Below are positions 27,501 to 42,500 of a stretch of 64,000 nt of DNA, piece after piece. The stretch comes from Chiridota heheva (lineage: Eukaryota > Echinodermata > Holothuroidea > Apodida > Chiridotidae). The notes beneath the pieces are model-generated. The model saw only the letters and a program-made list of their open reading frames with translations, was not told the origin of the DNA and did not search any database. The stretch is taken from positions 1,146,001 through 1,210,000 of the forward strand of contig JAIGNY010000589.1 of NCBI GenBank assembly GCA_020152595.1, given 5' to 3'. Position 1 is the first letter of the stretch. Each line of letters opens with the position of its first letter. A program made the position numbers and the translations under genes.

Positions 27501-30500
27501 AGCAGTGTCGAGCGTAATTGACTGGTCTAGGCTACTGCGACGTTTCCGGAAGCCGCTTTGGTGAGGGGAGTTGAATCTGTTGGTCTCAACAAACCAGTTT
27601 AGTCTCTGGTTAATGATCCTTTCCATAAGTTTACAGAGACAGCAGGTGAGGGAGATGGGGCGGTAGCTGGAAGGGTTGGTACTGTCTTTCACCGGTTTAG
27701 GGATGGGGGTGACAATAGCTGTCCTCCAGATAGGGGGATAGGAGTGTGAGGACTAAATGTTGTTGGGAAGGTGTTTCAGGAACTGGTAGGGGATGTTATC
27801 TGGGCCCTTGGAGGTGCAGCCAGCATTGTGGATGGCTTGGTTTAATTCAGAAAGGGTGAGAGGGGTGTTGTAGCTTTCGAAGTTGTCGGAAGGAAAGGAG
27901 GTACTCCGGGCTTCATCGCAATCTTTGTTGGTTTTGAAAGCATTGGGGTAGTTGGCGGAGGACGAGATATTGCTGAAAGAGGCGGCAAGGTGGTTACCTG
28001 TGTCCTTTTTTGCGGTAAGAAGGTTACCATTCTAGGGGAAATGGGAGATGGGAGACTTGCCCACCCTGCCATGGAAGCTGTTAACCATTCTCCAAATCTT
28101 CTTAGTGGAGGTGTTGATGGTTAGAGAGGAGATGAAGTTGTTCTAAGTGCTGGTTTTACTGTCCTTGATAGTGCGCCTGGCCTTGGCACGGCTGATGCGA
28201 AAGAGGTTGAGGTTGTGGGAAGTCGGGTTAGTTTTAAAGTTCCTGAGGGCCCTTTTCCTGTTCTTGATGGCGGTTTCAAATAGTAAAGCAAAGACATAAG
28301 AGATCAACTTCAACATAAGAGAACAAATATTGGTGTTGTGCCCAATGTGTCTCTTCAATGCTTTATTTACAACTGAATCTCAGATTACATATATGCATGT
28401 CCTCTATCCCAATCTGTAGATAGAATAAGTGAGCCAAAAACAACAAAGAAGAGTAAAAGGGACAATTCATATTTGGTAAGGGGCACTTGTCAAATGGGGA
28501 CACATTCCTGCCATACACGGAATCAACAATAGTCTGCAGTTTCCTACTATTGGGTCAGTAATTAAGGGGTACTTCATTTTGAAAGGGGCACTTTTGTAAT
28601 ATTTTTGTAAAACGTTTGTGCACATCCTACCAGTTCTTGCACCTTTGACAGTAATTGAGGAGCACTTTTGTGTGTGGGGGGGGGGGGAGGGGGGGACATG
28701 TGCCCCTCGGTTGCTACACTTGTGCCTCTGGTTGCTATACCTATGCTTACCTGATGTTTAATCATGACATGCGTCACTTTGTTTTCTGGTCTGTTTTCAG
28801 TTCTCACTGATAGGACATAATCTCCAGGATTACTTTGACTCTCACGAACCAGGAAGCTGCCGCTTTTGGCTTTCTCCTTCACTTTATCTTTGGTTAACAC
28901 CTTCTCTGCCTCTTTGCCCGTTATGTGTCCATGAAACCATCTACAGGGAGGAAGTAACCAAAGGGTTAACAACAGATGGGGGGTCCTGAAATACAGAGTG
29001 GTGTTGATATGGGGAATCCTGATATACAGTGGTGTTGACATGGGGATCCTGATATACAGTGGTGTTGACATGGGGATCCTGATATACAGAGTGGTGTTGA
29101 TATGGGGATCCTGACATAAAGAGTGGTGTTGATATGGGTGGTCCTGACATACATAGTGGTGTTAATATGGGGGATCCTAACATACAGAGTGGTGTTGATA
29201 TGAGGGATCCTGATATACAGAGTGGTGTTAATATGGGGACCCTGACATACAGAGTGGTGTTGACATGGGGACCCTGACATACAGAGTGATGTTAATATGG
29301 GTGGTCCTGACATACAGAGTGGTGTTAATATGGGGATCCTGATATACAGAGTGGTGTTGATATGGGGATCCTGACATACAGAGTGATGTTGATATGGGGA
29401 CCCTGACATACAGAGTGGTGTTGATATGGGGATCCTGATAAACAGAGTGGTGTTAATATGGGGATCCTGACATACAGAGTGGTGTTGATATGGGGATCCT
29501 GATATACAGAGTGGTGTTGATATGGGGATCCTGATAAACAGAGTGGTGTTGACATGGGGACCCTGACATACAGTGTGGTGTTAATATGGGGACCCTAATA
29601 TACAGAGTGGTGTTAATATAAGCCCTAATATACAGAGTGGTGTTGACATGGGGGACTTTGACATACAGTGTGGTGTTAATATGGGGACCCTGATATACAG
29701 AGTGGTGTTGATATGGGGATCCTGATATACAGAGTGGTGTAAATATGGGGGATCCTAACATACAGGGTGGTATTGACATGGGGAATCCTGACATACAGAG
29801 TGGTGTTAATATGGGGATCCTGATATACAGAGTGGTGTTGATATGGGGATCCTGACATACAGAGTGATGTTGATATGGGGACCCTGACATACAGAGTGGT
29901 GTTGATATGGGGATCCTGATAAACAGAGTGGTGTTAATATGGGGATCCTGACATACAGAGTGGTGTTGATATGGGGATCCTGATATACAGAGTGGTGTTG
30001 ATATGGGGATCCTGATAAACAGAGTGGTGTTGACATGGGGACCCTGACATACAGTGTGGTGTTAATATGGGGACCCTAATATACAGAGTGGTGTTAATAT
30101 AAGCCCTAATATACAGAGTGGTGTTGACATGGGGGACTTTGACATACAGTGTGGTGTTAATATGGGGACCCTGATATACAGAGTGGTGTTGATATGGGGA
30201 TCCTGATATACAGAGTGGTGTAAATATGGGGGATCCTAACATACAGGGTGGTATTGACATGGGGAATTCTGACATACAGAGTGGTGTTAATATGGGGGAT
30301 CCTAACATACAGAGTAATGTTGATATGGGTATCCTGATATACAGAGTGGTGTTAATATGGGGATCCTGACATACAGAGCATTACCAACTTATCATGCTAA
30401 TGCTTTTACCTCACAAGTCCCGACTGTTTACTACATTCTGGTCAGGAGATTATATTTCCAATCCCGATATACAATATCCTTTTCTTAAATCAGTAACACA

Positions 30501-33500
30501 AAACCACAACTGCTACAGTGACAGGTCATACACAAAGCCACAGTGTTATGTGAATTGACCACTTATCAACTTATCCTGCTGCATACATGGAGCTTTTGTG
30601 TAAAAAGTGCACTCAAGCAAAGTGAGGGTGAGATTGTGCTGAATAAGGCCTATTCATGCAGATTATTTGCAACTAAATCTTCAGTGGATTTGAGGGTTTC
30701 ATTTTTAATATTTTCATGAGAAGGGATTGGAAGACCAGTTTTTAATAGCTTTGGAAGTTCATCATGGTGGTGTTGACATGGGGGATCCTGACATACAGAG
30801 TGGTCTTAACATGGGGATCCTGACATACAGAATGGTGTTAATATGGGGACCATGACATACAGAGTGGTGTTGAGATGAGGATCCTGACATACAGAGTTGT
30901 GTTAATATGGGGACCCTGACATAAAGAGTAGTGTTGATATGGATGGTACTGACATACAGAGTAGTGTTGATATGGGGAATCCTGACATATAGTGTGGTGT
31001 TAATATGGGAAAGTCTGACATATAGTGTGGTGTTAATATGGGGGATCCTGACATAAAGAGTGGTGTTGATATTGGGTGGTCCTGACATACAGAGTGGTGT
31101 TGACATGGGGAATCCTGACATATAGTGTGGTGTTAATATGGGGGATCCTGACATAAAGAGTTGTGTTGATATGGATGGTACGGACATACAGAGTAGTGTT
31201 GATATGGGGAATCCTGACATATAGTGTGGTGTTAATATGGGGAATCCTGACATATAGTGTGGTGGTAATATGGGGGATCCTGACATAAAGAGTGGTGTTA
31301 ATATTGGGTGGTCCTGACATACAGCGTGTTGTTGACATGGGGAATCCTGACATATAGTGTGGTGTTGACATGGGGACTCAGACATACAGCATGGTGTTGA
31401 TATGGGAGATCCTGACATACAGAGCGGTGTTGACATGGAGACCCTGGCAATCTAAGTGATGTTAGCATGGGGATCCTAAAAGACAGTGTGGTGTTGACAT
31501 GGAGACCCTGATATACAGAGCAGTGTTGACATGGAGACCCTGACATACAGAGCAGTGTTGACATGGAGACCCTGATATACAGAGCGGTGTTGACATGGAG
31601 ACCTGACATACAGAGCGGTGTTGACATGGAGACCCTGATATACAGAGCGGTGTTGACATGGAGACCCTGACATACAGAGCGGTGTTGACATGGAGACCCT
31701 GACAGTCTAAGTGATGTTAGCATGGGGATCCTGATATACAGTGTGGTGTTGACATGGAGACCCTGACAGTCTAAGTGATGTTAGCATGGGGATCCTGATA
31801 TACAGTGTGGTGTTGACATGGAGACCCTGACATTCTAAGTGATGTTAGCATGGGGCTCCTGACATACAGTGTGGTGTTGACATGCATGACATAATTTGCT
31901 ATGATCTACTGCAAGTACTAAAACATTTAGTTAATGTCATGATTGCTGAAAGTAAATTAATTAACATTATAATTGCATCAAGCACTGAAACATACTGACA
32001 TTAATTATGTTATAACTGCTGCAAGTATTGATACATACAGACATTTATTCATTGTCCTGATACCCGTACAAATAAAATACAGGGATGCATCCCACTCCCA
32101 ATATCTTTCAAGCGTCATTTCCTCTCAAGGAAATAGAAATGAAAAGTGGTGGGTGTACAACAAGTTTCATGGACTATATGGAGTTTGAGATGCCCAATTA
32201 AAGTAACATAAATGATGGTGATAAAAACAGATGTGTCAAGTTTCTTTCAGTTCACTAATTTGATTAACAACAGTATGTGTACATAGGAAATATGTGCACA
32301 TAGAAAATATGTGTACATAGGAAATATGTGTACATAGGAAATATGTGTACATAGGAAATAGGTGTACATAGGAAATATGTGTACATAGGAAATATGTGTA
32401 GATACAGTAGGAAATATGTGTACATAGGAAATACTGTATGTGGGAGTCACATTCTAACTGAGGTGGTTATTTTACATCCCTTTTTCAATTACAGCTAAAG
32501 CTATATAAAGGTGTTTGATGGTTGTAAAGCACCGATAAATAAAGACCCATTAAGTAATTTCAAATCCCAAAACTAAAATTCATTTTACTTCACAAAATGT
32601 CATCAAATGACATTTAATGTGCAGCTTGATCCATTGTATTTCTATTTATGTTGTCATTTCTGTATTCTTATTTTTGTTTTCGTATCTAATTTCCTTGTAT
32701 GTAAAGCGCTTTTGCATGTTTTTACAAAATTAGCGCTATATAAATTTATGTAGTATTATTATTATTTTTAATATATCTCAATTCTGTCAGCCTTTTTGCC
32801 TGTTCAAAACCCACATATATTTGAGCTTGTTCCGAATTGTGATAAAATAATAATGAAGTTGACTAATTTAATGACTTGACTAATCATTAGTTGTTATATG
32901 CTCCTTCAAGTTTCAAACAGTCAGACCTGACCTGATACATATAAGCAGGTCGTGTCAGACTTTTCCCCTTTATTTTCTTTATATTGAAAACCACAAGCAA
33001 TTATGATCAAATTTTCCTTATCAATGGCTCCATTGTACTAGTTCTCCTATTGGTCCTGGGTTGTTGTGGAAGTTGGTGTTAAGTATCAAATTAGCAATAG
33101 ATGGAGTCCTGATTGTGTGGTTGAATGGTTATTTTACGTAAGATAAGTGGTCTCATTATTTGCTTCAGTAAGTTTAAGGCTATGATTTGCTGGAACAAAT
33201 TTTTAAGGAGAAGGACAAGTCATGATTTTATGAGTTGACTTTATTAGTTTGTGGAACTTTTGGGATTATTATTTCACCACCTCTGCAAAAATGTTGATTT
33301 TCTCCAATTGAAAAGGTTTTTACTTCCAGGCACTAAAGAAAACTGCAAATTGAGTGGGTACATTAGCTGGTCCTGTCCTTAAAAAAATAAACACTCAGAC
33401 CTGATGTCAAAGTTAAGCAGATCGGGCCAGACATTTCCCTATCAAGTTTCTATCTTTTTCCTTATTTTGAAACCACAAGCAATTAAGCTCAGGTTCCACT

Positions 33501-36500
33501 CGCTGATAATATTTCAGACACCAGTTACTCAAATTTCACCCACGTGTCCAAAGACAATTGCACACAGTAAATACAGTTCATAAAAGTTCACACAGTAGTT
33601 GTAACTAGGTCTGGCAATAAGGGAACCATTGTTTTCTTTGATAACCCTAACTGACCTTTTAATTAAGCAAGGTGTTTCATTACATGCATGCCATATGAAC
33701 TGTCAATCATTTAGCAAGAGGTTTATTTTAGAAAGGATAAGTGCTTATATTAGTCACAATATTTAGGTTTGTGGTTTGGACTGGCTGGAACAGAATTTTA
33801 AGGAGAGCCACAGCTAATGATAAATACCATGCCACATGATTAACAGATTGCAGGTACTGTATGTCAGGGTCCCCATGTCAACACCACTCTGTATGTCACA
33901 TATATGACTGTTTTGCACTATAAATGATTGGGTCAATCACTATATCAAATAATGACTCTAGGAATAAATGTAACATTTATGTCATCTTTTCAAAACAATA
34001 TTATATTGCCTTTGTAGTTTCTTAAGATTAGAAATAAAGCAAAAAACTAAATTATCAATTTGAAGTTTTAATCACTTGTATAATAAATTTGATTACAAAA
34101 TGGTCTGAAAATCAAAAAGACAACATTTTGTACCATTACTCACAAGAATAACTTGCATGTTAGTAAGAAAATTTCACAATTTGAAGAAACAAAAATCGCA
34201 GTTGTTCAACCATGAGCATTTCAAAATGTTTACATTTAGTCCCGCCTACTACTTAATATGCATGACATCACTACCAAAAGAAAAAGCAAAGAACTATTGA
34301 CTCTGAGATATCTGAAACTGTGTACCATATATGACATCAATCCAATGTATTGTCTTGGCATACTGTGTTTACAAGCTCTTTTGGCAGAACAACATTTAGC
34401 CCGGTCCACTTTGCATACTGTACTAATCAATAATGTCAACATTTTCATACCATGAACATGTACACAGTACTAAGCTAACAACATAAAACAACATAAGTAT
34501 ACCAAACATAAACTAAAACAGAATATTCAGTCCATGTTTGAGTACTGCATTTCAAGATAATCTATGTTGAAATTCACATCAATATCACAAATTTCTGTTG
34601 TAAAAAAATTTGAGCACGAAATTATTTTGTTGTACTTGGTCAATCATCTACTGTTTTTCATGAATTTGTTTCATACCTTTCATTTGTAGGGTCCGCCAAA
34701 TTGATGGGCACTCTTTATACCTTTCATTTGTATAATCTGCTGAATTGAGGGGGCACTCAAGGAGGTATTTAAGCAGTCCTTTATCCCTACATACCTTTCA
34801 TTTGTATAATCTGCTGAATTGAGGGGGCACTCAAGGAGGTATTTCAGCAGTCCTTTATCCCTACATACCTTTCATTTGTAGGGTCTGCCAAATTGAGGGG
34901 GCACACAAGGAGGTATTTAAGCAGTCCTTTATCCCTACATACAGTACGTTTCATTTGTATAATCTGCTGAATTGAGGGGGCACTCAATGAGGTATTTAAG
35001 CAGTCCTTTATCCCTACATACCTTTCATTTGTAGGGTCTGCCAAATTGAGGGGGCACTCAAGCAGGTATTTAAGCAATCCATTATCCCTACATACCTTTC
35101 ATTTGTAGGGTCTGCCAAATTGAGGGGGCTCACAAGGAGGTATTTAAGCAGTCCTTTATCCCTACATACAGTACGTTTCATTTGTATGGTCTGCCGAATT
35201 GAGGGGGCACTCAAGGAGGTATTTAAGCAATCCTTTATCCCTACATACCTTTCATTTGTATAATCTGCCGAATTGAGAGGCACTCAAGGAGGTATTTAAG
35301 CAATCATTTATCCCTACATATTTTTCATTTGTATGGTCTGCTGAATTAAGGGGGCACTAAAGGAGGTATATAAGCAGTCCTTTATCCCTACATACAGTAC
35401 GTTTCATTTGTTTGGTCTGCCGAATTGAGGGGGCACTCAATGAGGTATTTAAGCAGTCCTTTATCCCCACATATCTTTCATTTGTAGGGTCTGCCAAATT
35501 GAGTGGGCACTCAAGCAGGTATTTAAGCAATCCTTTATCCCTACATACAGTACCTTTCATTTGTTTGGTCTGCCGAATTGAGGGGGCACTCAATGAGGTA
35601 TTTAAGCAGTCCTTTATACCTACATACCTTTCATTTGTAGGGTCTGCCAAATTGAGGGGGCACTCAAGCAGGTATTTAAGCAATCCTTTATCCCTACATA
35701 CAGTACCTTTTATTTGTATGGTCTGCCGAATTGAGGGGGCACTCAAGGAGGTATTTAAGCAATCATTTATCCCTACATACCTTTCATTTGTATAATCTGC
35801 CGAATTGAGGGGGCACTCAAGGAGGTATTTAAGCAATCCTTTATCCCTACATATTTTTCATTTGTATGGTCTGCTGAATTAAGGGGGCACTAAAGGAGGT
35901 ATTAAAGCAGTCCTTTATCCCTACATACAGTACGTTTCATTTGTTTGGTCTGCCGAAATGAGGGGGCACTCAAGGAGGTATTTAAGCAATCATTTATCCC
36001 TACATACCTTTCATTTGTTTGGTCTGCCGAATTGAGGGGGCACTCAATAAGGCGTTTAAGCAGTCCTTTATCCCTACATACCTTTCGTTTGTAGGGTCTG
36101 CCGAATTAAGGGGGCACTCAATAAGGCATTTAAGCAGTCCTTTATCCCTATATACCTTTCTTTTGTAGGGTCTGCCGAATTGAGGGGGCACTCAAGGAGG
36201 TATTTAAGCAGTCCTTTATCCCTACATACCTTTTATTTGTATGGTCTGCCAAATTGAGGGGGCACTCAAGGAGGTATTTAAGCAGTCCTTTATCCCTACA
36301 TACCTTTCATTTGTATGGTCTGCCGAATTGAGGGGGCACTCAAGGAGGTATTTAGCAGTCATTTATCCCTGCATATCTTTCATTTGTAGAGTCTGCTGAG
36401 TTGAGAGGCACATCAGGGGGCACTAGAGCAATCCCTACATACCTTTCATTTGTAGGGTCTGCTGAGTTGAAGGGGTAATTTAGGAGGTGGAAGGGGTACT

Positions 36501-39500
36501 GAGGGGATATTTATTGGGGTACTAAAGTAATCCCAACATAACTAATTTGTAGGGTCTGCTGAGTTGGGGTAGGGGGGGTAATTGAGGGGGTCTTAAGTAA
36601 TCCCTACATACCTTTCGTTTGTAGGATCTGCAAGAAGTGAGGAGGTATTTGATGGGTGGAGGGGGTACTCAAGTAATTCCTACATACCTTTCATTTGTAG
36701 GATCTGCTGAGTTGGAGGGGTAATTGAGAGGTGGAGGGGGTACTAAAGCAATCTATACATATACCTTTCATTTGTAGGATCTGCTAAGTTGAGGGGGTAT
36801 TAAAAGGTGTGGAGGGGGTACTCAAGTAATTCGTACATACCTTTCATTTGTAGGGTCTGCTGAGTTGAGGAGGTAATTGAGGGGTGATGGGGTACCAAAT
36901 CCCTGTATACCTTTCATTTGTAGGATCTGTTGAGTTGAGGGGTATTTGAGGGGGTGGAGGGGGCACTACATACCTTTCATTTGTAGGGTCTGCTGAGTTG
37001 AGGAGGTAATTGAGGGGTAGAGGGGTACTAAAGTAATCCCTACATACCTTTCATTTGTAGGGTCTGCCGAGTTGAGGGGGTATTTGAGGAGGTGGAGGGG
37101 GCACTACATACCTTTCATTTGTAGGGTCTGCTGAGTTGAGGGGGTAATTAAGGGGTGGAGGGGGTACTAAAGTAATTCATACATACCTTTCATTTGTAGG
37201 ATCTGCAGAGTTGAGAGGGTACTTGAGTTCAATGATTTGTCCATTCTTCTCCTTCAGCTGGTTTCCCCGCTCTGTAAAGTGATGAATGAGTTCGGCAAGG
37301 GTTGCAAACTTTTCACCTCCATAGAGGTCAAAATAATCTCCTGTGTTCTGGATCTTGATGTGAGTAACTTGACCATTTCTCCTGATGAAAGCAACATACA
37401 AATAATTCAAAGCATTTAGTATAATTAGACTGTTAGTATAATTAGTATAATTAGACTGTTAGTATAAATAGTATAATTAGTATAATAAAACTTAGTATAA
37501 TTAGACTGTTAGTATAATTAGTATAATTAGACTGTTAGTATAAATAGTATAATTAGTATAATAAAACTTAGTATAATTAGACTGTTAGTGTAATTAGTAT
37601 AATTAGACTGTTAGTATAAATAGTATAATAAGTATAATAAAACTTAGTATAATTAGACTGTTAGTATAAATAGTATAATTAGACTGTTAGTATAAATAGT
37701 ATAATTAGACTGTTAGTATAAATAGTATAATTAGTATAATTAAATTTAGTATAATTAGACTGTTAGTATAATTAGTATAGTTAGTATAATTAGACTGTTA
37801 GTATAATAAGTGTAATTAGTATATTTAGACTGTTACTATAATTACAGTAGTATAATTAGTTTAATTAGTATAATTAGACTGTTCAAATTACAATTCAAAC
37901 ATGATTCAAAACAAATAATTTCAACTATATCTCACCCTGACATCATACTTGTGGTCAAGGCAGATACAGTACTGACCTACTGTATTTTCTCTAATAAACG
38001 CCCCCGGGGGGTTGCATTTGGAAAACAGGGGGGCGTTTATTAGACGGTAAAGTATGAAGAAAAAAATGTAACTTACAAAAGAACGGCAATTCCTTTTAAG
38101 CCTATGGTATTAGTTTCTTTAAGCGATTTTTGTGTTTTTAGCATTATTGTGCATGGATTTTTAATGGAATATACTCTTTGCATATTTTCTGCTTGGCTAC
38201 GTTCGACTTACAGCCTTTTTAAGTCACATTTGGTAAGTTAAACGTACGTTGTTACATTCTGAAAGTATGCAAAAGACGGGGGCGTTTATTAGAGGGGGGG
38301 CGTTTATTAGAGAAAATACAGATGTGATTAGGCATGGAATATTTATTACCAGAAGATGATTTAATGGTGCACTGAACTGATACATGAGGGTTTATTCTAG
38401 CGTCTCCAGAACATTTGAACACACTGTCCTTGCACCTTGCACATGATGATAGATATAAACTTTTGATATAAATATGCAAATCATCCAGAATCATTTGTAA
38501 TGACAACTCAATTCTTCATCATCTGTGGTGAAAATGACACCTGGTGTCAATTTTAGCATTTTCATGAATTGGCAACAAATATGTCTTTACTTTTAACTAA
38601 AAACTAAATGACACCTAGCAAAGTCCTCCTTTCCAGTGAGATTTAATTGACATCTAGCAAATTCCTCTTTTCAAGTGAAACCTAAATGACACCTAGCAAA
38701 TTCCTCTTTTCAACTGAGACCTAAATGACACCTAGCAAACTCCTCCTTTCCACTGAGACCTAATTGACACCTAGCAAATTCCTCGTTTCAACTGAGACCT
38801 AAATGACATCTAGCAAATTCCTCCTTTCAACTGAGACCTAAATGACACCTAGCAAATACCACATTTTAACTGAGACCCAAATGACACCTAGCAAATTCCT
38901 TCCTTTCAACTGAGACCTAAATGACACCTTAGCGAATTCCACCTTTTAACTGAGACCCAAATGACACCTAGCAAATTCCTTCCTTTCAACTGAGACCTAA
39001 ATGACACCTTAGCGAATTCTCCTCTTTTCAACTGAGACCTAAATGACACCTAGCAAATTCCTCTTTTCAACTGAGACCTAAATGACATCTAGCAGATTCC
39101 TCCTTTCAACTGAGACCTAAATGACACCTAGCAAACTCCTCCGTTTAACTGAGACCTAAATGACACCTAGCAATTACCACCTTTCGACTGAGACCTAAAT
39201 GACACCTAGCAAATACCACCTTTCAACTGAGACCCAAGTGACACCTTAGCAAATTCCTCTTTTCAACTGAGACCTAAATGACACCTAGCAATTTCCTCCT
39301 TTCAACTGAGACCTAAATGACACCTAGCAAATACCACCTTTCAACTGCACCTAGCAAATTCCTCTTTTCAACTGAGACCTAAATGACACCTAGCAAATTC
39401 CTCTTTTCAACTGAGACCTAAATGACACCTAGCAAATACCACCTTTCAACTGAGACCTAAATGACACCTCACAAATTCCTCCACACAAGTGTAGTCAAAT

Positions 39501-42500
39501 TCTAAGTAGAACATAATTTCATTTCTGAGAAAATTGAACTTCACCATGTGTTAAATGAGGGGGAGGGGGGATTTGCCACTGCAGCATGTGTTAAATGGGT
39601 GGAAAATTGCCACAGCAGCATGTGTTAAATGGGTGGGCAATTGCCACTGCAGCATGTGTTAAATGTGTGGGAAATTGCCACTGCAGCATATATTAAATGG
39701 GTGGGAAATTGCCACTGCAGCATGTGTTAAATGGGTGGGAAATTGCCACTGCAGCATATGTTAAATGGGTGGGAAATTGCCACTGCAGCATGTGTTAAAT
39801 GGGTGGGAAATTGCCACTGTAGCATGTGTTAAATGGGTGGTAAACTTCCAATGCAGCATTTGTAAATGGGTGGGAAATTGCCACTGCAAAATGTGTTAAA
39901 TGGGTGGGAAATTATCACTGCAGCATGTGTTAAATGGGTGGAAAATTGGCACTGCAGCATGTGTTAAATGGGTGGAAAATTGCCACTGCAGCATGTGTTA
40001 AATGGGTGGTAAACTTCCAATGCAGCATGTGTTAAATGGGTGGGAAATTGCCACTGCAGAATGTGTTAAATGGGTGGAAAATTACCACTGCAGCATGTGT
40101 TAAATGGGTGGGAAATTGCCACTGCAGCATGTGTTAAATGGGTGGGAAATTGCCACTGCAGCCTGGTTAATAGGTGGGAAATTGCCACTGCAGCATGTGT
40201 TCGATGGGTGGGCAATTGGCAATGCAACATGTGTTAAATGGGTGGAAAATATTAACTTCACCATGTGTTAAATGGGTGGGAAATTGGCACTGCAACATGT
40301 GTTCCTTAAGAGGAAAATATTCACAGCAGCATATTCTAAATGGATGGAAAATATGAACAACATGCAATTCATTTTAAAAAAAACAGTGATTCAATATGAA
40401 AAACAGACAAAAACAACTGAAAGTGAAACTTTAAAAAGGAAACCAGCAGTAAAACATTTACATTTACAAACAGTCTGGTTGGGAGATCTCCCAATTGGGA
40501 GTGACCATAATTCAAACTGTTCAAAATTGCAGCTTTTAATTTTTCTTTTGCTTTTTAAATTCTGTTATTTTAAAGTTGTGTACTTTTGAAAATGATATTG
40601 AAATTAATATTTCTGAACTTTCTTTGTATAATTTGAGCTTTTGCTGGTGACTAAAATGTTAAAATCTGCTTTTCAGAAACTATTGCAATGAATTTTTAAA
40701 GATTACTTTAAATTCCCTGGTGAAAATCAAATTTGCACCAGTGAAAATGGAGAAAATAATTTTATCCTTCTGTTGCACCAATAAAATTAGAATACTTCGC
40801 ACATATTTTTCTTACCTTTGGCTTAAACCTATCTTACCATTATGTATTACTTTAGAGAGATTTGAATTTGGAAAGATGTAGTGTGGGTTATAATGACAAG
40901 AAATCTCCCAATCAGGAGATCTCCCGATTGGGAGATCTCCCAATCGGGAGCATGATCCTGACTGTACAAACATACCAATGAGGAAACATCATTCTTTTAT
41001 GTAATAACTGTATCTTAATGGTTTGGTTTGGTTTGTTGATGTTTAACAGCACCACAACAGCAGAGTCAAATGTGCTAAGAGGGTGTTAAAAAATTAAGGT
41101 GTAAGAGTCAGGAGAGAGGAGATGGAGGATTAAGAGGGAAAAAAGGAAGAAAATAGGATGAATTTAGGAGAAAAAATTAAGGTGAAAAGAAAGGGGTGTG
41201 TAAGGTTAGGTGTAGAAGGGAAGAGAAAGGAAGATTAGATATGGTGGAATAGGTTCTTGTTGCTGAGGAAGTTGATAATGTTGGAGGAAGGATTGTTTTT
41301 GAAGAGATTCGAGATTAAGGTGGGTGAGGAGAGAAGAGACCTAGGGTTCAGGTATAGGGGACAGGTTAAGAAAATATGCTTGATGGAGAGGCTGGTGTTG
41401 CAGAGAGGGGCAGGGGAGCCGGAAAGGAGATAGGAATGGGTGAGAGAGGAGTGACCAAGGCGAATGCTGGCGATGTCTTTCCTGCAATTGTGACTGTGCA
41501 GGGGATGTTGGTCCCAATTTTGGCTTTAATGGTGTGAAGTATCTTAATGCAAAAAGGTTTAAAGGTATATGGACAGGTAGAGATTTTATCCAGATAAAGA
41601 AGCATTAACTCAGAACAGTTTTGAAACAGTCACAATAGCACTTTACTTTTTAAGTTATGACAGATCAAAGTTTGTATTTGATTTTCAGTCGGTGAAAAAG
41701 TGACGATGTATTAAAGGAATAGAGCAACAGCTAAAATTCCTTCGTGTAATTCTTTACATTTCTTTCCCAAATTTCAAATATCAAAGGTTATCAAATTGCC
41801 TTCTGCTGATAACCCTTACTCTACCACGCAGCAAATTATCACCGTTTTTGAGTGCTTCATCTTCAACCGGCCTCCCAAGCGCGTTTTTAAAAAAGTGCTG
41901 GTAGAGTAAGGGTTAATCAACCCGCGACAAGTTTGCCAATTCAAAAATATATGCAGCATGGTCCCAAAGGGCAGCCCACTGGGTCACTGAAGCAGAACGA
42001 GCCCGACTCTGCTGCTTGGAAGACACAGGACCCTTCAATAATCAGCCTGTTCTTAAACCTTACTCTACCACATGCCCCATCTTCGACCCTGCCTCCCAAG
42101 TACGTTTTCAAAAAAGTGCTGGTAGAATAAGGATTAAATTTGGGTCAAGGTTACAATAATACCCAATTTTTTGTTCGCTGTGTCCAACTTCTTCCATTCA
42201 AAACATTTTGGGGAAAGGAACAAAAATGAAGAAATAAGCAATTAATTAACCAGTCGCAAGAAATTGCACAATTCATGTTAATTATAAATATTATATCATA
42301 TACTAGTAAAATGCTGTAAAATGGTCAATTCTTAAGCAATTTTACACTGACTGTTTGCATGATTTTTCATTTAAACCCATGTTGTTGCTACCTGTTCATA
42401 TAACTTTAACCTATAGCCATAACATATTATGCAAAAGATATGATACAGGCCCGTCGGAGCCAATGCAGCTGGTGCAGCGCTCGCTGCACCACTTTTGCGC

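Noticed and set aside
28975-31885. Frames with [11 protein letters not shown] repeats
   Set aside because: Translation of the 32-bp minisatellite; only exon 4 at 28751-28940 in this area is real coding sequence.
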